Positions 31,792-39,583 of a stretch of 47,817 nucleotides of DNA are shown here, one piece after another. The stretch comes from an uncultured Nonlabens sp. Lineage in GTDB: Bacteria; Bacteroidota; Bacteroidia; Flavobacteriales; Flavobacteriaceae. The DNA lies in contig NZ_CANLXZ010000026.1 in NCBI RefSeq assembly GCF_947495285.1, positions 1-47,817 of the forward strand. The letters are read 5' to 3'. Numbering within the stretch: the stretch's first letter is position 1; each line of letters starts with the position of its first letter. Made by a program: the position numbers and the translations under genes. The notes under the pieces were generated by a model. The model ran no database searches. It had not been told where the DNA came from and saw nothing but the letters and a program-made list of their open reading frames with translations.

Positions 31792-32559
31792 ATGAATTTG
31801 CAACTCAACAGACCTATTTGCTTTTTTGACCTAGAAACCACAGGAACCAATATTTCTAAAGATAGAATCGTTGAGATTTCTATACATAAGGTTTTTCCTA
31901 ATGGAGAAGAAAAAACATATACTTTTAAAGTTAATCCTACCATCCCTATTCCAGCAGAAACCACTGCTATACATGGTGTAAGTGATGATATGGTTAAAGA
32001 TGAGCCTACTTTTAAGGAAAGAGCACACGAGGTGCATAATATTATAAAAGACTCTGACCTTGCTGGATTTAATTCTAATAGATTTGATATTCCACTTCTT
32101 GCCGAAGAGATGTTGCGTGCTGGTGTAGATTTTGATATGGGTAATCGTAATGCTATAGATGTGCAAAACATCTTTCATAAAATGGAGCAGCGTACTCTAG
32201 TTGCTGCTTATAAATTCTATTGTGATAAAGACCTTACTAACGCACATAGTGCAGAGGCTGATACTATCGCAACTTATGAGGTTCTTAAAGGACAGTTAGA
32301 TCGCTATCCAGAATTAGATAATGATATGAAATCGCTTGCAGAATTCTCTACACGTAGAAAACCTGTTGATTTTGCTGGGATGCTAGCATTTAATGATCAA
32401 GGAGAAGAGTGTTTTAACTTTGGAAAACATAAAGGAAAAAGAATAGTGGACGTTCTAGAAAAAGAGCCAGGTTATTATAACTGGATTCAAAACGCAGATT
32501 TTCCACTCTACACAAAAAAAGTTCTCACAGCTATAAAACTGAGAGGTTTTAATGGATAA
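31792..32559 (+). CDS. DnaQ-like 3'-5' exonuclease
   Basis: The 255-residue protein is a DEDDh exonuclease. Catalytic residues are D13 and E15 (FDLETTGT), D99 (GFNSNRFDIPLL), H152 and D157 (NAHSAEADT). A C-terminal domain (FNFGKHKGKRIVDVLEKEPGYYNWI, about residues 208-232) matches the small DUF3820-type domain often attached to such exonucleases. It probably trims DNA in repair, or RNA; it is not the replicative epsilon subunit for certain. Confidence 0.92.
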   Translation: MNLQLNRPICFFDLETTGTNISKDRIVEISIHKVFPNGEEKTYTFKVNPTIPIPAETTAIHGVSDDMVKDEPTFKERAHEVHNIIKDSDLAGFNSNRFDIPLLAEEMLRAGVDFDMGNRNAIDVQNIFHKMEQRTLVAAYKFYCDKDLTNAHSAEADTIATYEVLKGQLDRYPELDNDMKSLAEFSTRRKPVDFAGMLAFNDQGEECFNFGKHKGKRIVDVLEKEPGYYNWIQNADFPLYTKKVLTAIKLRGFNG

Positions 32560-32763
32560 ATATTTTTTTAATAGACCTACATTTTTATGCTTTAAATGAG
32601 TGTCGTTAGTAAAAAACTGTACATGTAAATAAAATAAGAAAGGACTTATGGACTGTTTTTTATTTAAAAGATAGAAATATTATGTGAACATTTAAAACAT
32701 TTTTTAAGCCTCATTATTTGAAATATGCGCTTTAAAATTATTCATAGTAAGTTATTTAATGAT

Positions 32764-32771
32764 TATGTTTG
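32764..32771 (+). promoter_or_regulatory. -7 box of the 32790 membrane protein gene
   Basis: TATGTTTG, exact TAnnTTTG, 18 bp before the ATG. Confidence 0.5.
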
Positions 32772-32789
32772 TTCTTGAGATGTATGTAA

Positions 32790-33548
32790 ATGAATAGAAT
32801 AGACAGACTATCTAAAAATAAACAGATGCTTTTTATTGCATTGATATTTGTTGTTTTAAACATTATTACGATATACTTTTTTGACCTCACTATATTTAGG
32901 TTAGTGAGGCTTTTATCTTCAATAACTGCGTTACTCTATTTTCATTTTTATATAAGTTATAAGAATAAGATAATTTATAGCATTTTTATAATGTTAGTGT
33001 GCTCTGATGTTTCTATGATTTTTTACGAACATTATTTGGGTTTAATGACGTATGCGATGTGGTCTATTGCAATTTATCTAACGTTAAGTATTTCTGCTTT
33101 AAGAAAAATACAATGGCGACGCGTTACTATCTTGGACTATCTTGTTTTTATACTAGTTTTTCTCTTTAATGTGTATATACTTCATTTTACCTTGTCAGAT
33201 ATAAGTGATTTGTTTCAAAGTAAGTTAGCCTATTACCTTATAAAACTCTCTGGCCTCACTGGTTTAGTGTCTTGTTTGTTCTCTGCTTTTTTAAATGCAA
33301 CACGTCTTAGTTTTAGAACCGCTTACTTTATGTACGCTTTGTTTGGTTTAATATTTTCTGATTTTGTTGCTATGCTCGCTTTTTATTATAAGATAGAGCC
33401 TAAGCTGTTTTATTTAATCGATAGAGCAGCTTATTTATTTTCGTTATTCTTTTTAGTAAGGCATGCTTACATGGCATATTTGCAAAAAGAAGCGGTTAAA
33501 GCCGCTGCGCTACTTAAAAAATCTTACCAGGATTCAATAAGTTTTTAG
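32790..33548 (+). CDS. Polytopic membrane protein, unknown (paralogue of 35200-35907)
   Basis: The 252-residue protein has about eight transmembrane helices. Shared positions with the protein at 35200 include RLLxS near residue 37, a DVxxxxYxH segment after the third helix and a matching helix layout, so the two are paralogues. The overall topology recalls YhhN/lysoplasmalogenase-like proteins, but the match is not strong enough to assign. Its last 35 bp overlap the end of the convergent oxidase gene. Confidence 0.72.
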   Translation: MNRIDRLSKNKQMLFIALIFVVLNIITIYFFDLTIFRLVRLLSSITALLYFHFYISYKNKIIYSIFIMLVCSDVSMIFYEHYLGLMTYAMWSIAIYLTLSISALRKIQWRRVTILDYLVFILVFLFNVYILHFTLSDISDLFQSKLAYYLIKLSGLTGLVSCLFSAFLNATRLSFRTAYFMYALFGLIFSDFVAMLAFYYKIEPKLFYLIDRAAYLFSLFFLVRHAYMAYLQKEAVKAAALLKKSYQDSISF

Positions 33549-34893
33549 GATCCATTAATGTTTTAAGTGATTTCATTAAAGATATTTCTTCAGTAGTTCT
33601 ACATAGTTTTAGGTAATCTTTTTTATGTGTACCTATACCATGTTCTGCACTTACAGATCCACCTATATCTTTTAAACCGTCATATATACAATGGTCAATT
33701 TCTTTTTTAAGATCGTCTTTTAAATTCTCTTTACCTATAATGAAATGTATGTTACCATCTGCCACATGACCAAAAGCATATACCTGTTCCACACCATTAA
33801 TTAAAGCAAGAGTTTTATACCTCTCTTTTATATAAGTGCCTATTAATGGTATAGGCAGACTTATATCAAAGTGCTGGTCGTATTTCATGAAATCTACCAG
33901 ATTATTGACATCTTCTCTAATTCTGAAAAACCACTCTATATCACTAGGAGATTGCGCCATAACCGCATCTAGAATTAATTCATTTTCTAATGCGTTTTCT
34001 AATATATGTTGAAATTCTTCTTGGTCTTTTATTTGATCACTACCTAAGGCCTCAATTAATACATAATAATTATAATCATAAGGTAGCGGTGGTTTTACAG
34101 CATCACTTACACTAGTCATTTGCTGATAACTGTTTTTCCAGATAAGTTCAAAGCCGCTCATTTTACCTGCGAGACTACTGTCCATGTATTTAAGAAATTT
34201 TACCACATGGTCGTATTGATTAAACGCGATGTATGCGGCATTGCGACTTTGTGGAGCCTCTTCTAGTTTAAGTATAGCTTTTGTGATAACGCCTAGTGTC
34301 CCTTCACTACCTATAAATAATTGTTTTATGTCATATGCGCTATTATCTTTAATAATCTTTTTCATAGAAGAGATTATTGTGCCGTCAGAGGTTACTGCTT
34401 CTAGTCCTAAAATAAGTTGTCTAGTCATGCCGTATTTAAGGACTCTTAAACCTCCCGCATTAGTAGAAATAATACCACCTATCTGTGCGCTGCCTTTTGC
34501 TCCAAAATTTAATGGAAATAAGAGCTTTTTCTCTGCAGCTGCATTATGTATGTTTTCTAGAATAACACCTGCTTGCACAGTTATTGTTCTACTTGCGGTG
34601 TCTATTTCTTCAATTTTATTTAATCTTTCTGTAGATATAACTACTTCATCGCCTGTTGTTTCTGTACTTCCTACCAGATTAGTTAATCCACCATGAACAA
34701 CTATAGGAAGCTCTTTTGCATAGCAAATTTTTAGAATCTCACTTACCTGTTGTGTCGTTTCTGGTAGTAAAACACATAAAGCTTTTAATGGTTGATCCAT
34801 GTGCCATATGTGATGATATCGATGTGATAGATCATCAGGCCCTAAAACCTGATCTGATTTTAAAATGGTAGTGAATAAGGAGGTAATAGACAT
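33514..34893 (-). CDS. FAD-linked oxidase (GlcD/D-2-hydroxyacid dehydrogenase family)
   Basis: The 459-residue flavoprotein has an FAD-binding type 4 domain (about residues 30-210: PIVVHGGLTNLVGSTE, GAKGSAQIGGIISTNAGG, GSEGTLGVITKA) and a C-terminal FAD-oxidase domain with GHVADGNIHF and SAEHGIGTHKKDYL, ending DPKNLLNPGKIF. Such enzymes oxidise D-lactate, glycolate or D-2-hydroxyglutarate and pass electrons to a carrier. The substrate cannot be decided from sequence. The C-terminal Fe-S domain of some relatives is absent. The gene overlaps its convergent neighbour by 35 bp and has no terminator of its own in between. Confidence 0.93.
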   Translation of the reverse strand: MSITSLFTTILKSDQVLGPDDLSHRYHHIWHMDQPLKALCVLLPETTQQVSEILKICYAKELPIVVHGGLTNLVGSTETTGDEVVISTERLNKIEEIDTASRTITVQAGVILENIHNAAAEKKLLFPLNFGAKGSAQIGGIISTNAGGLRVLKYGMTRQLILGLEAVTSDGTIISSMKKIIKDNSAYDIKQLFIGSEGTLGVITKAILKLEEAPQSRNAAYIAFNQYDHVVKFLKYMDSSLAGKMSGFELIWKNSYQQMTSVSDAVKPPLPYDYNYYVLIEALGSDQIKDQEEFQHILENALENELILDAVMAQSPSDIEWFFRIREDVNNLVDFMKYDQHFDISLPIPLIGTYIKERYKTLALINGVEQVYAFGHVADGNIHFIIGKENLKDDLKKEIDHCIYDGLKDIGGSVSAEHGIGTHKKDYLKLCRTTEEISLMKSLKTLMDPKNLLNPGKIF

Positions 34894-35199
34894 TTGAGAA
34901 AAGTAATTAAATAAACGGATAATCTATGAAACGTATGAAAATGTAATATAATTTCAAATCTAAAGTTTATTAATCAAAACGAGACTTTTATAACATTCTA
35001 TAAACACAATTAAAAATCAACTTTAATTGTTCTTAAACTTATTCTATTGAATAGATTTTAAGGATGTAATACGTGAATTATCTATAATAATATCGTTTTA
35101 ACCAATAAATAAGTATTTAATCGATATGCGATTTTGATTTCATCTATCATAACAGACACTTAATCTTATTGATCTATCTTTAGAAAAAGCAAGAATTAG
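34894..35199. other. AT-rich gene-free stretch
   Basis: No frame, RNA or clear hairpin is seen. It should hold the divergent promoters of the oxidase gene and the 35200 gene, but no exact TAnnTTTG box stands out. Confidence 0.4.
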
Positions 35200-35907
35200 T
35201 TGAGTAAAAGGTTTTTATATAAAGAATTTATAGTGATAATAGCAACCTTGTTGTTATTAAATCTTGTTTCGGTTTATATAAAAGATGTATCTATATTAAA
35301 ATGGAGTAGGTTACTGACTAGTCTTGTGGGATGTGGTTACTTAATGTATAGATATAAAATACACTTAATTCCTAGATTTATAATAGGAGCAGTGTTACTC
35401 GTACTTACCGATGTTTTTTACCTTTATCTCCATTTAACAATACCACATTTATTTTTTTTAATCACCTCTACGGCAACATTTTTATTATTTATAGTTTCTA
35501 TAAATGAATTTATCAATTGGAAATCAATTAGTAAAACTACCTTATTGATTTTAATTTTAACTAATACAGGGCTTTATTATTTTTTAAATTACCTGTTAGA
35601 GATTGTAGTTTTTAGTATCGAAAACTGGTTATTATATGTGTATTATGTTTATGCTGTAGCAGGAATGGTGTACTGTTCTATTACAGTAATATCATATTTA
35701 CAACTAGATAACCGTACAGGAGATAGTAATTATCTTTACATATCATTCGGCTTTTTGTTATCAAATACTTTTCTGTTAGTCGCCTTTTACAGCGATATTA
35801 TAGATTTTTATTATCTCGCTCGTGTTTTATATCTTTTAGTGTGGGCTTCTTTAATTCACTTATTAGCTAGACGTGCCATTACGCATTTTTCTGAATTAAA
35901 AAAGTGA
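35200..35907 (+). CDS. Polytopic membrane protein, unknown (paralogue of 32790-33548)
   Basis: The 235-residue protein has about eight transmembrane helices and resembles the protein at 32790 in spacing and in SRLLTS and DVFYLYLH segments. The frame opens at TTG 35200, directly after a TAG stop, with no in-frame ATG before residue 49, so TTG is the likely start. The two paralogues flank the FAD-linked oxidase. Function unknown. Confidence 0.7.
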   Translation: MSKRFLYKEFIVIIATLLLLNLVSVYIKDVSILKWSRLLTSLVGCGYLMYRYKIHLIPRFIIGAVLLVLTDVFYLYLHLTIPHLFFLITSTATFLLFIVSINEFINWKSISKTTLLILILTNTGLYYFLNYLLEIVVFSIENWLLYVYYVYAVAGMVYCSITVISYLQLDNRTGDSNYLYISFGFLLSNTFLLVAFYSDIIDFYYLARVLYLLVWASLIHLLARRAITHFSELKK

Positions 35908-35913
35908 ATCAAC

Positions 35914-36156
35914 TTAATTAGACGGTTCAAATAACTGTCCTCGGTGTGGTTTTAATGCATCTCGTACTGCTGGCATGAATAATTCTTCTAGTGCTAGAAA
36001 TGCTATGAAATGATTTTTATTTATTTGCTCTGTTCCAGTTGCTAGAGAAGCTATTTTATTATCCTTTACATATTCCTTTAAATGGATAAGATGGTGTGCT
36101 GCAGTTTTTTCAGAATCAGGACCTTTAAAATCCCAAATTAATTTTAGTTTTCTCAT
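35914..36156 (-). CDS. Small conserved-looking protein, unknown
   Basis: The 80-residue soluble protein is rich in His near its N-terminus (AAHHLIHLKEYV) and contains KNHFIAFLALEELFMPAVRDALKPHRG. No family recognised. It begins 8 bp after the SRPBCC gene stop, so the two are probably co-transcribed. Confidence 0.65.
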   Translation of the reverse strand: MRKLKLIWDFKGPDSEKTAAHHLIHLKEYVKDNKIASLATGTEQINKNHFIAFLALEELFMPAVRDALKPHRGQLFEPSN

Positions 36157-36164
36157 AAATACTA

Positions 36165-36635
36165 TTACTTTATAGGTGTCTTACTTTCTGCAAATATCTT
36201 AAAATCTTTCATGTGTTGATAGGTTTGGCTAGTAAAGAGTTGAGGTCTTGTTTTAGCAATTATTCTCATCATACCAGTAAATTTAAAAATGCTTGTAGCT
36301 TTCCATAAAGTAGATGGTACTGTTTCATTTTTTATGATAGTTTCGCTTTCGCGAAAGCGGTTACTCTGTAAATTAACTACACCACTAGTGCGGTAAGTAG
36401 CTTCCCAAAGATGAGGTAGATCTACAGCGGTAATCTCTTCTTTCATATGAATAACGGTGCCACTTACCTTAATTTTCATATCACGTTTACTTCCCACCTC
36501 TCCAGGAATGCCAGATAGAGGACGTGAACTCACTAAGCCTTTTTGCCAGTATTGAAAAAAGTCCTCATTTTTAAACAGTTTCATTACCTGTTCAATAGGT
36601 AAAAGTATCTCGATTACATTCTCACTTTTTATCAT
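36165..36635 (-). CDS. SRPBCC-fold protein
   Basis: The 156-residue protein resembles the SRPBCC/START-like ligand-binding fold: IEILLPIEQVMKLFKNEDFFQYWQKGL at the start, central beta strands (KRDMKIKVSGTVIHMKEEITAVDLPHLWEATY) and a long C-terminal helix. The ligand is unknown. Residues 93-98 (RFRESE) are encoded by palindrome site 9 in the same frame as site 2. It leads a pair with the 80-residue protein. Confidence 0.75.
   Translation of the reverse strand: MIKSENVIEILLPIEQVMKLFKNEDFFQYWQKGLVSSRPLSGIPGEVGSKRDMKIKVSGTVIHMKEEITAVDLPHLWEATYRTSGVVNLQSNRFRESETIIKNETVPSTLWKATSIFKFTGMMRIIAKTRPQLFTSQTYQHMKDFKIFAESKTPIK
36344..36359. repeat. CGCTTTCGCGAAAGCG palindrome, site 9 (coding)
   Basis: Perfect copy read as RFRESE in the SRPBCC-fold gene. 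Confidence 0.97.
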
Positions 36636-36704
36636 GAGAGTGCAGTCGTAATGTAGATCTAAAACTTATATGGTAACTTTAAAATAATTGCTAGTTTAAA
36701 GCGT

Positions 36705-36735
36705 TTTGAAAGGCAATCTTAAATAACTATGTTTG
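36705..36735 (+). promoter_or_regulatory. Promoter of the envelope chaperone operon; decides the start
   Basis: TTTG (36705-36708), a 19-bp spacer and TATGTTTG (36728-36735) form an ideal Bacteroidota promoter. An in-frame TTG at 36733 lies inside the -7 box, so the real start is the ATG at 36757. Confidence 0.78.
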
Positions 36736-36756
36736 CAATACTTGAAAAAGAACGGT

Positions 36757-38739
36757 ATGAAAAATTTAAGTAGTTTATTATTTTTGATAAGTGTTTTTTT
36801 GTTTACCGTAAAATCAACGGCACAAAACCTAGATAATAAAACACTGCTGACTATAGACGGTACAGACTATGACGCAGGTACTTTTATGAAGTTTTACTTT
36901 AAAAACATAGATATAGTAAAAGAAGAAGGTCATAAAAATATTGATAATTATCTAGATCTCTATATCGATTACCGCCTTAAATTACAACAAGCTTATAGCT
37001 TAGGTTTACATGAAAAAGTAGATTACCTCAAAGAAATTCAGAGCACTCGTTCTAGTATCGCGCAGGCATTTCTAACTGATAATGAAGTCTCAGATAAATT
37101 GATAAAAGAGGCTTATGAGCGTGAGAATAAAGAAGTAAATGTAAGTCATATTCTCATTAAGGTAGATCGCACAGCCTCACCTGCAGACACTTTAAAAGCA
37201 TGGAATAAAATTCATGATATAGAAAAAGAGTTGCAAAAAGGTGCTAGTTTTTCTTCTCTAGCAAGAACTAAGAGTGAAGGTCCTAGCGCAGGTAACGAGG
37301 GTAATTTAGGCTGGTTTGGTTCCTTTAAAATGGTATATGAATTTGAAAATGCCGCATTTGATACAAAAAAGGGGAGTTTTTCAAAGCCGTTCAGAACAGA
37401 CTTTGGTTATCACATAGTATTTGTTAACGATACTAGACCTAATCCTGGTGATCTTACTGTGGCACATATCATGACTTTTGATAAAAAAAATGCAGCTAGT
37501 AAAACCGCACAAGAACGTATCATGGAGATTTATGAACAGGTGCAATCTGGCAAAGATTTTAAACAATTAGCGAGAGAGTTCTCTGACGATGGTAATAGCG
37601 CCGCTCGTGGAGGTAAATTGAATAGATTCGGCACAGGTGGTGTGGACGAAGATTTTGCAAACGCAGCATTTGCATTAAACAAGGTAGGAGATTACAGTGA
37701 GCCTATAAAAACTAAATATGGATGGCATATTATTAAGCTATTAGAAAAACACCCTGTTCAATCTTATGAAGATTTAAAGAAAGAACTAGAGAATAGAATT
37801 AAAAAATCTCCCAGATCTAGAAAAATAACAGAAGGCTTTATAAATAAATTAAAGACTCTGTATAACATGAAATCAAAAAATACGTTGCCTAAAAACGTGT
37901 ATGAGATCGTAAATGATACTTTACTACTGTCAGGTAAGTATAAATTTGATAATCAGGTTAAGGGTCTGGATCAAAAACTTTTTACTCTTAGAGAATCCTC
38001 TTTTAAAGTAGAAGACTTTCTAAAATATGTAGAAATTAAAATAGTTAAGGATTTACAGCCTTATCCATCTAAAAAAGTAAAATTAGACGCCTACTATAAA
38101 GAATACATTAACGAGCAGTTGATGGCTTACCACAATAAGAACCTAGAGAGAGATAATGAAGAATTTAGATTTCTGTACAATGAATTTAAAGAAGGTTTTC
38201 TAATTTTTGATCTTATTGAAGAAAAAATATGGAACAAAGCAAAGAACGATTCTATAGGTTTAAACAACTATTTTAAAAGTCATCAAGAAGACTACAAATG
38301 GAAACGAAGACTAGACATAGATTTAACCCAAAATATATCTCAAGAAGTAGCTGAAAAAGTACGAGAACAGCTCATTAAAAAAGTAGCGATAGACGTTATA
38401 AAAAGCAATTTAAATATCGATAATAAGACACAAGTCATGGTATCTAGTGGAGAGGTAGAAGAAACTTATAATAGATTACCAGATAATTTTGAAATAAAGC
38501 TAGGAGTGTCTTCAGTTTATCATGACGTAGGGGATAATTTTTATAAAGTAATAAACGTTAAAAAGATCAAAGAACCTACTAATAAAACACTAGAAGAAGC
38601 TAGAGGAAGTGTAATAAATGCCTACCAGCAACAACTAGAAAAGAACTGGTTAGAGAATTTAAGAAAAGGTCATCAAATTAAGGTGAGTAGAAAAGTGTTG
38701 AAAAAGGTTAAAAAAGAAATAGAAAAACAACTTGATTAA
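36757..38739 (+). CDS. Periplasmic peptidyl-prolyl isomerase with two PpiC domains
   Basis: The 660-residue protein has a signal peptide (LLFLISVFLFTVKSTAQ), a helical N-domain, and two parvulin domains: about 128-225 (VSHILIKVD, LGWFGSFKMVYEFENAAF, FGYHIVFV) and 235-335 (VAHIMTFDKK, GGKLNRFGTGG, YGWHIIKL). The large C-terminal part is rich in Lys and Glu with no known fold. It resembles SurA/PrsA-type chaperones that guide outer-membrane proteins. First gene of a chaperone set; the next gene overlaps its stop. Confidence 0.88.
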   Translation: MKNLSSLLFLISVFLFTVKSTAQNLDNKTLLTIDGTDYDAGTFMKFYFKNIDIVKEEGHKNIDNYLDLYIDYRLKLQQAYSLGLHEKVDYLKEIQSTRSSIAQAFLTDNEVSDKLIKEAYERENKEVNVSHILIKVDRTASPADTLKAWNKIHDIEKELQKGASFSSLARTKSEGPSAGNEGNLGWFGSFKMVYEFENAAFDTKKGSFSKPFRTDFGYHIVFVNDTRPNPGDLTVAHIMTFDKKNAASKTAQERIMEIYEQVQSGKDFKQLAREFSDDGNSAARGGKLNRFGTGGVDEDFANAAFALNKVGDYSEPIKTKYGWHIIKLLEKHPVQSYEDLKKELENRIKKSPRSRKITEGFINKLKTLYNMKSKNTLPKNVYEIVNDTLLLSGKYKFDNQVKGLDQKLFTLRESSFKVEDFLKYVEIKIVKDLQPYPSKKVKLDAYYKEYINEQLMAYHNKNLERDNEEFRFLYNEFKEGFLIFDLIEEKIWNKAKNDSIGLNNYFKSHQEDYKWKRRLDIDLTQNISQEVAEKVREQLIKKVAIDVIKSNLNIDNKTQVMVSSGEVEETYNRLPDNFEIKLGVSSVYHDVGDNFYKVINVKKIKEPTNKTLEEARGSVINAYQQQLEKNWLENLRKGHQIKVSRKVLKKVKKEIEKQLD

Positions 38740-39583
38740 TAGACTTATATATATATTCATAGCAGCAAGTCTAGCCTCCTGTCAGTTTTTTGAAAAAGAA
38801 ACAGTGCCAGACCCTGTAGTCAGTTTAGGAAAGCATTATCTAGATAAAAGCGATTTAAAACGTGTCTTACCGCCTTATTATACCGTGGCAGATAGTACAC
38901 GAATAATAGATACATACATAAATAAGTGGGCTACAGATTATTTATTGTTAGATAACGCTCGAGATAATATACGACAAGATAGGCAACAAGAGCTAGATGA
39001 ATTAGTAGAGAATTACCGTGTAGAATTGTATGCTCAAGAATACTTAAAAGACCTAACTAAACAAAATCTAGACACTATAATATCAGAAAAAGAAATTAGA
39101 GCTTTTTATGAATTACGTAAAGAAGACTTTAAATTAAATGAGGATTTAGTACAATTTAAATACCTGCAATTAGACCCTCTTAACACTGATTTGCAAAAAA
39201 TAACAAAATGGTTCAATGAAGGTGATGTACCTTCGTTGAAAAAAATCGATAGCTTAAAATTAACGTACCGTAATTACTTTTTAAATGATAGCATATGGGT
39301 TAAAAAGAGCCATCTTTTTGACGCTATGAATGTAATCAATCCAGTAAATGAAAAGTTATATATAAAAGAGAACAAAATTTGGAAGCTAGAAGATAGTCTT
39401 GGTGTATATTTGGTGCGCTTCAATAAAGTGCTCAAACGCGGCGATCGTGCGCCTTTATCTTATATTAAGCCTACGGTAAAACAGGTTTTGCTCAATAAAA
39501 GTAAGCTAGCCTATATTAAAAAATTAGAAAAAGATTTATTAAATGACGCTATTAACAGTGATAAACTTAAAATCAACAATTAA
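38732..39583 (+). CDS. SurA-like lipoprotein without parvulin domain
   Basis: The 283-residue protein has a lipoprotein signal (AASLASC, C17) and a helical SurA-N-like region (DKSDLKRVLPPYY, then TYINKWATDYLLLDNA). It has a degenerate parvulin-like middle but no complete PpiC motif. It starts with TTG at 38732, overlapping the preceding stop by 8 bp, because the signal peptide begins there. It is probably a chaperone partner at the inner face of the outer membrane. This role is inferred from position and the SurA-like N-domain. Confidence 0.75.
   Translation: MINRLIYIFIAASLASCQFFEKETVPDPVVSLGKHYLDKSDLKRVLPPYYTVADSTRIIDTYINKWATDYLLLDNARDNIRQDRQQELDELVENYRVELYAQEYLKDLTKQNLDTIISEKEIRAFYELRKEDFKLNEDLVQFKYLQLDPLNTDLQKITKWFNEGDVPSLKKIDSLKLTYRNYFLNDSIWVKKSHLFDAMNVINPVNEKLYIKENKIWKLEDSLGVYLVRFNKVLKRGDRAPLSYIKPTVKQVLLNKSKLAYIKKLEKDLLNDAINSDKLKINN

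Noticed and set aside
31665..32178. Two long minus-strand open frames opposite the exonuclease gene
   Set aside because: They lie antisense to a gene with complete DEDDh motifs and have Ser/Leu/Ile-rich translations without family features. One contains AFAKAE only because it crosses palindrome site 8.
34229..34696. A 155-codon plus-strand frame inside the FAD-linked oxidase gene
   Set aside because: Antisense to the well-supported FAD-binding domain; the composition looks like a mirror frame and there is no promoter or start signal.
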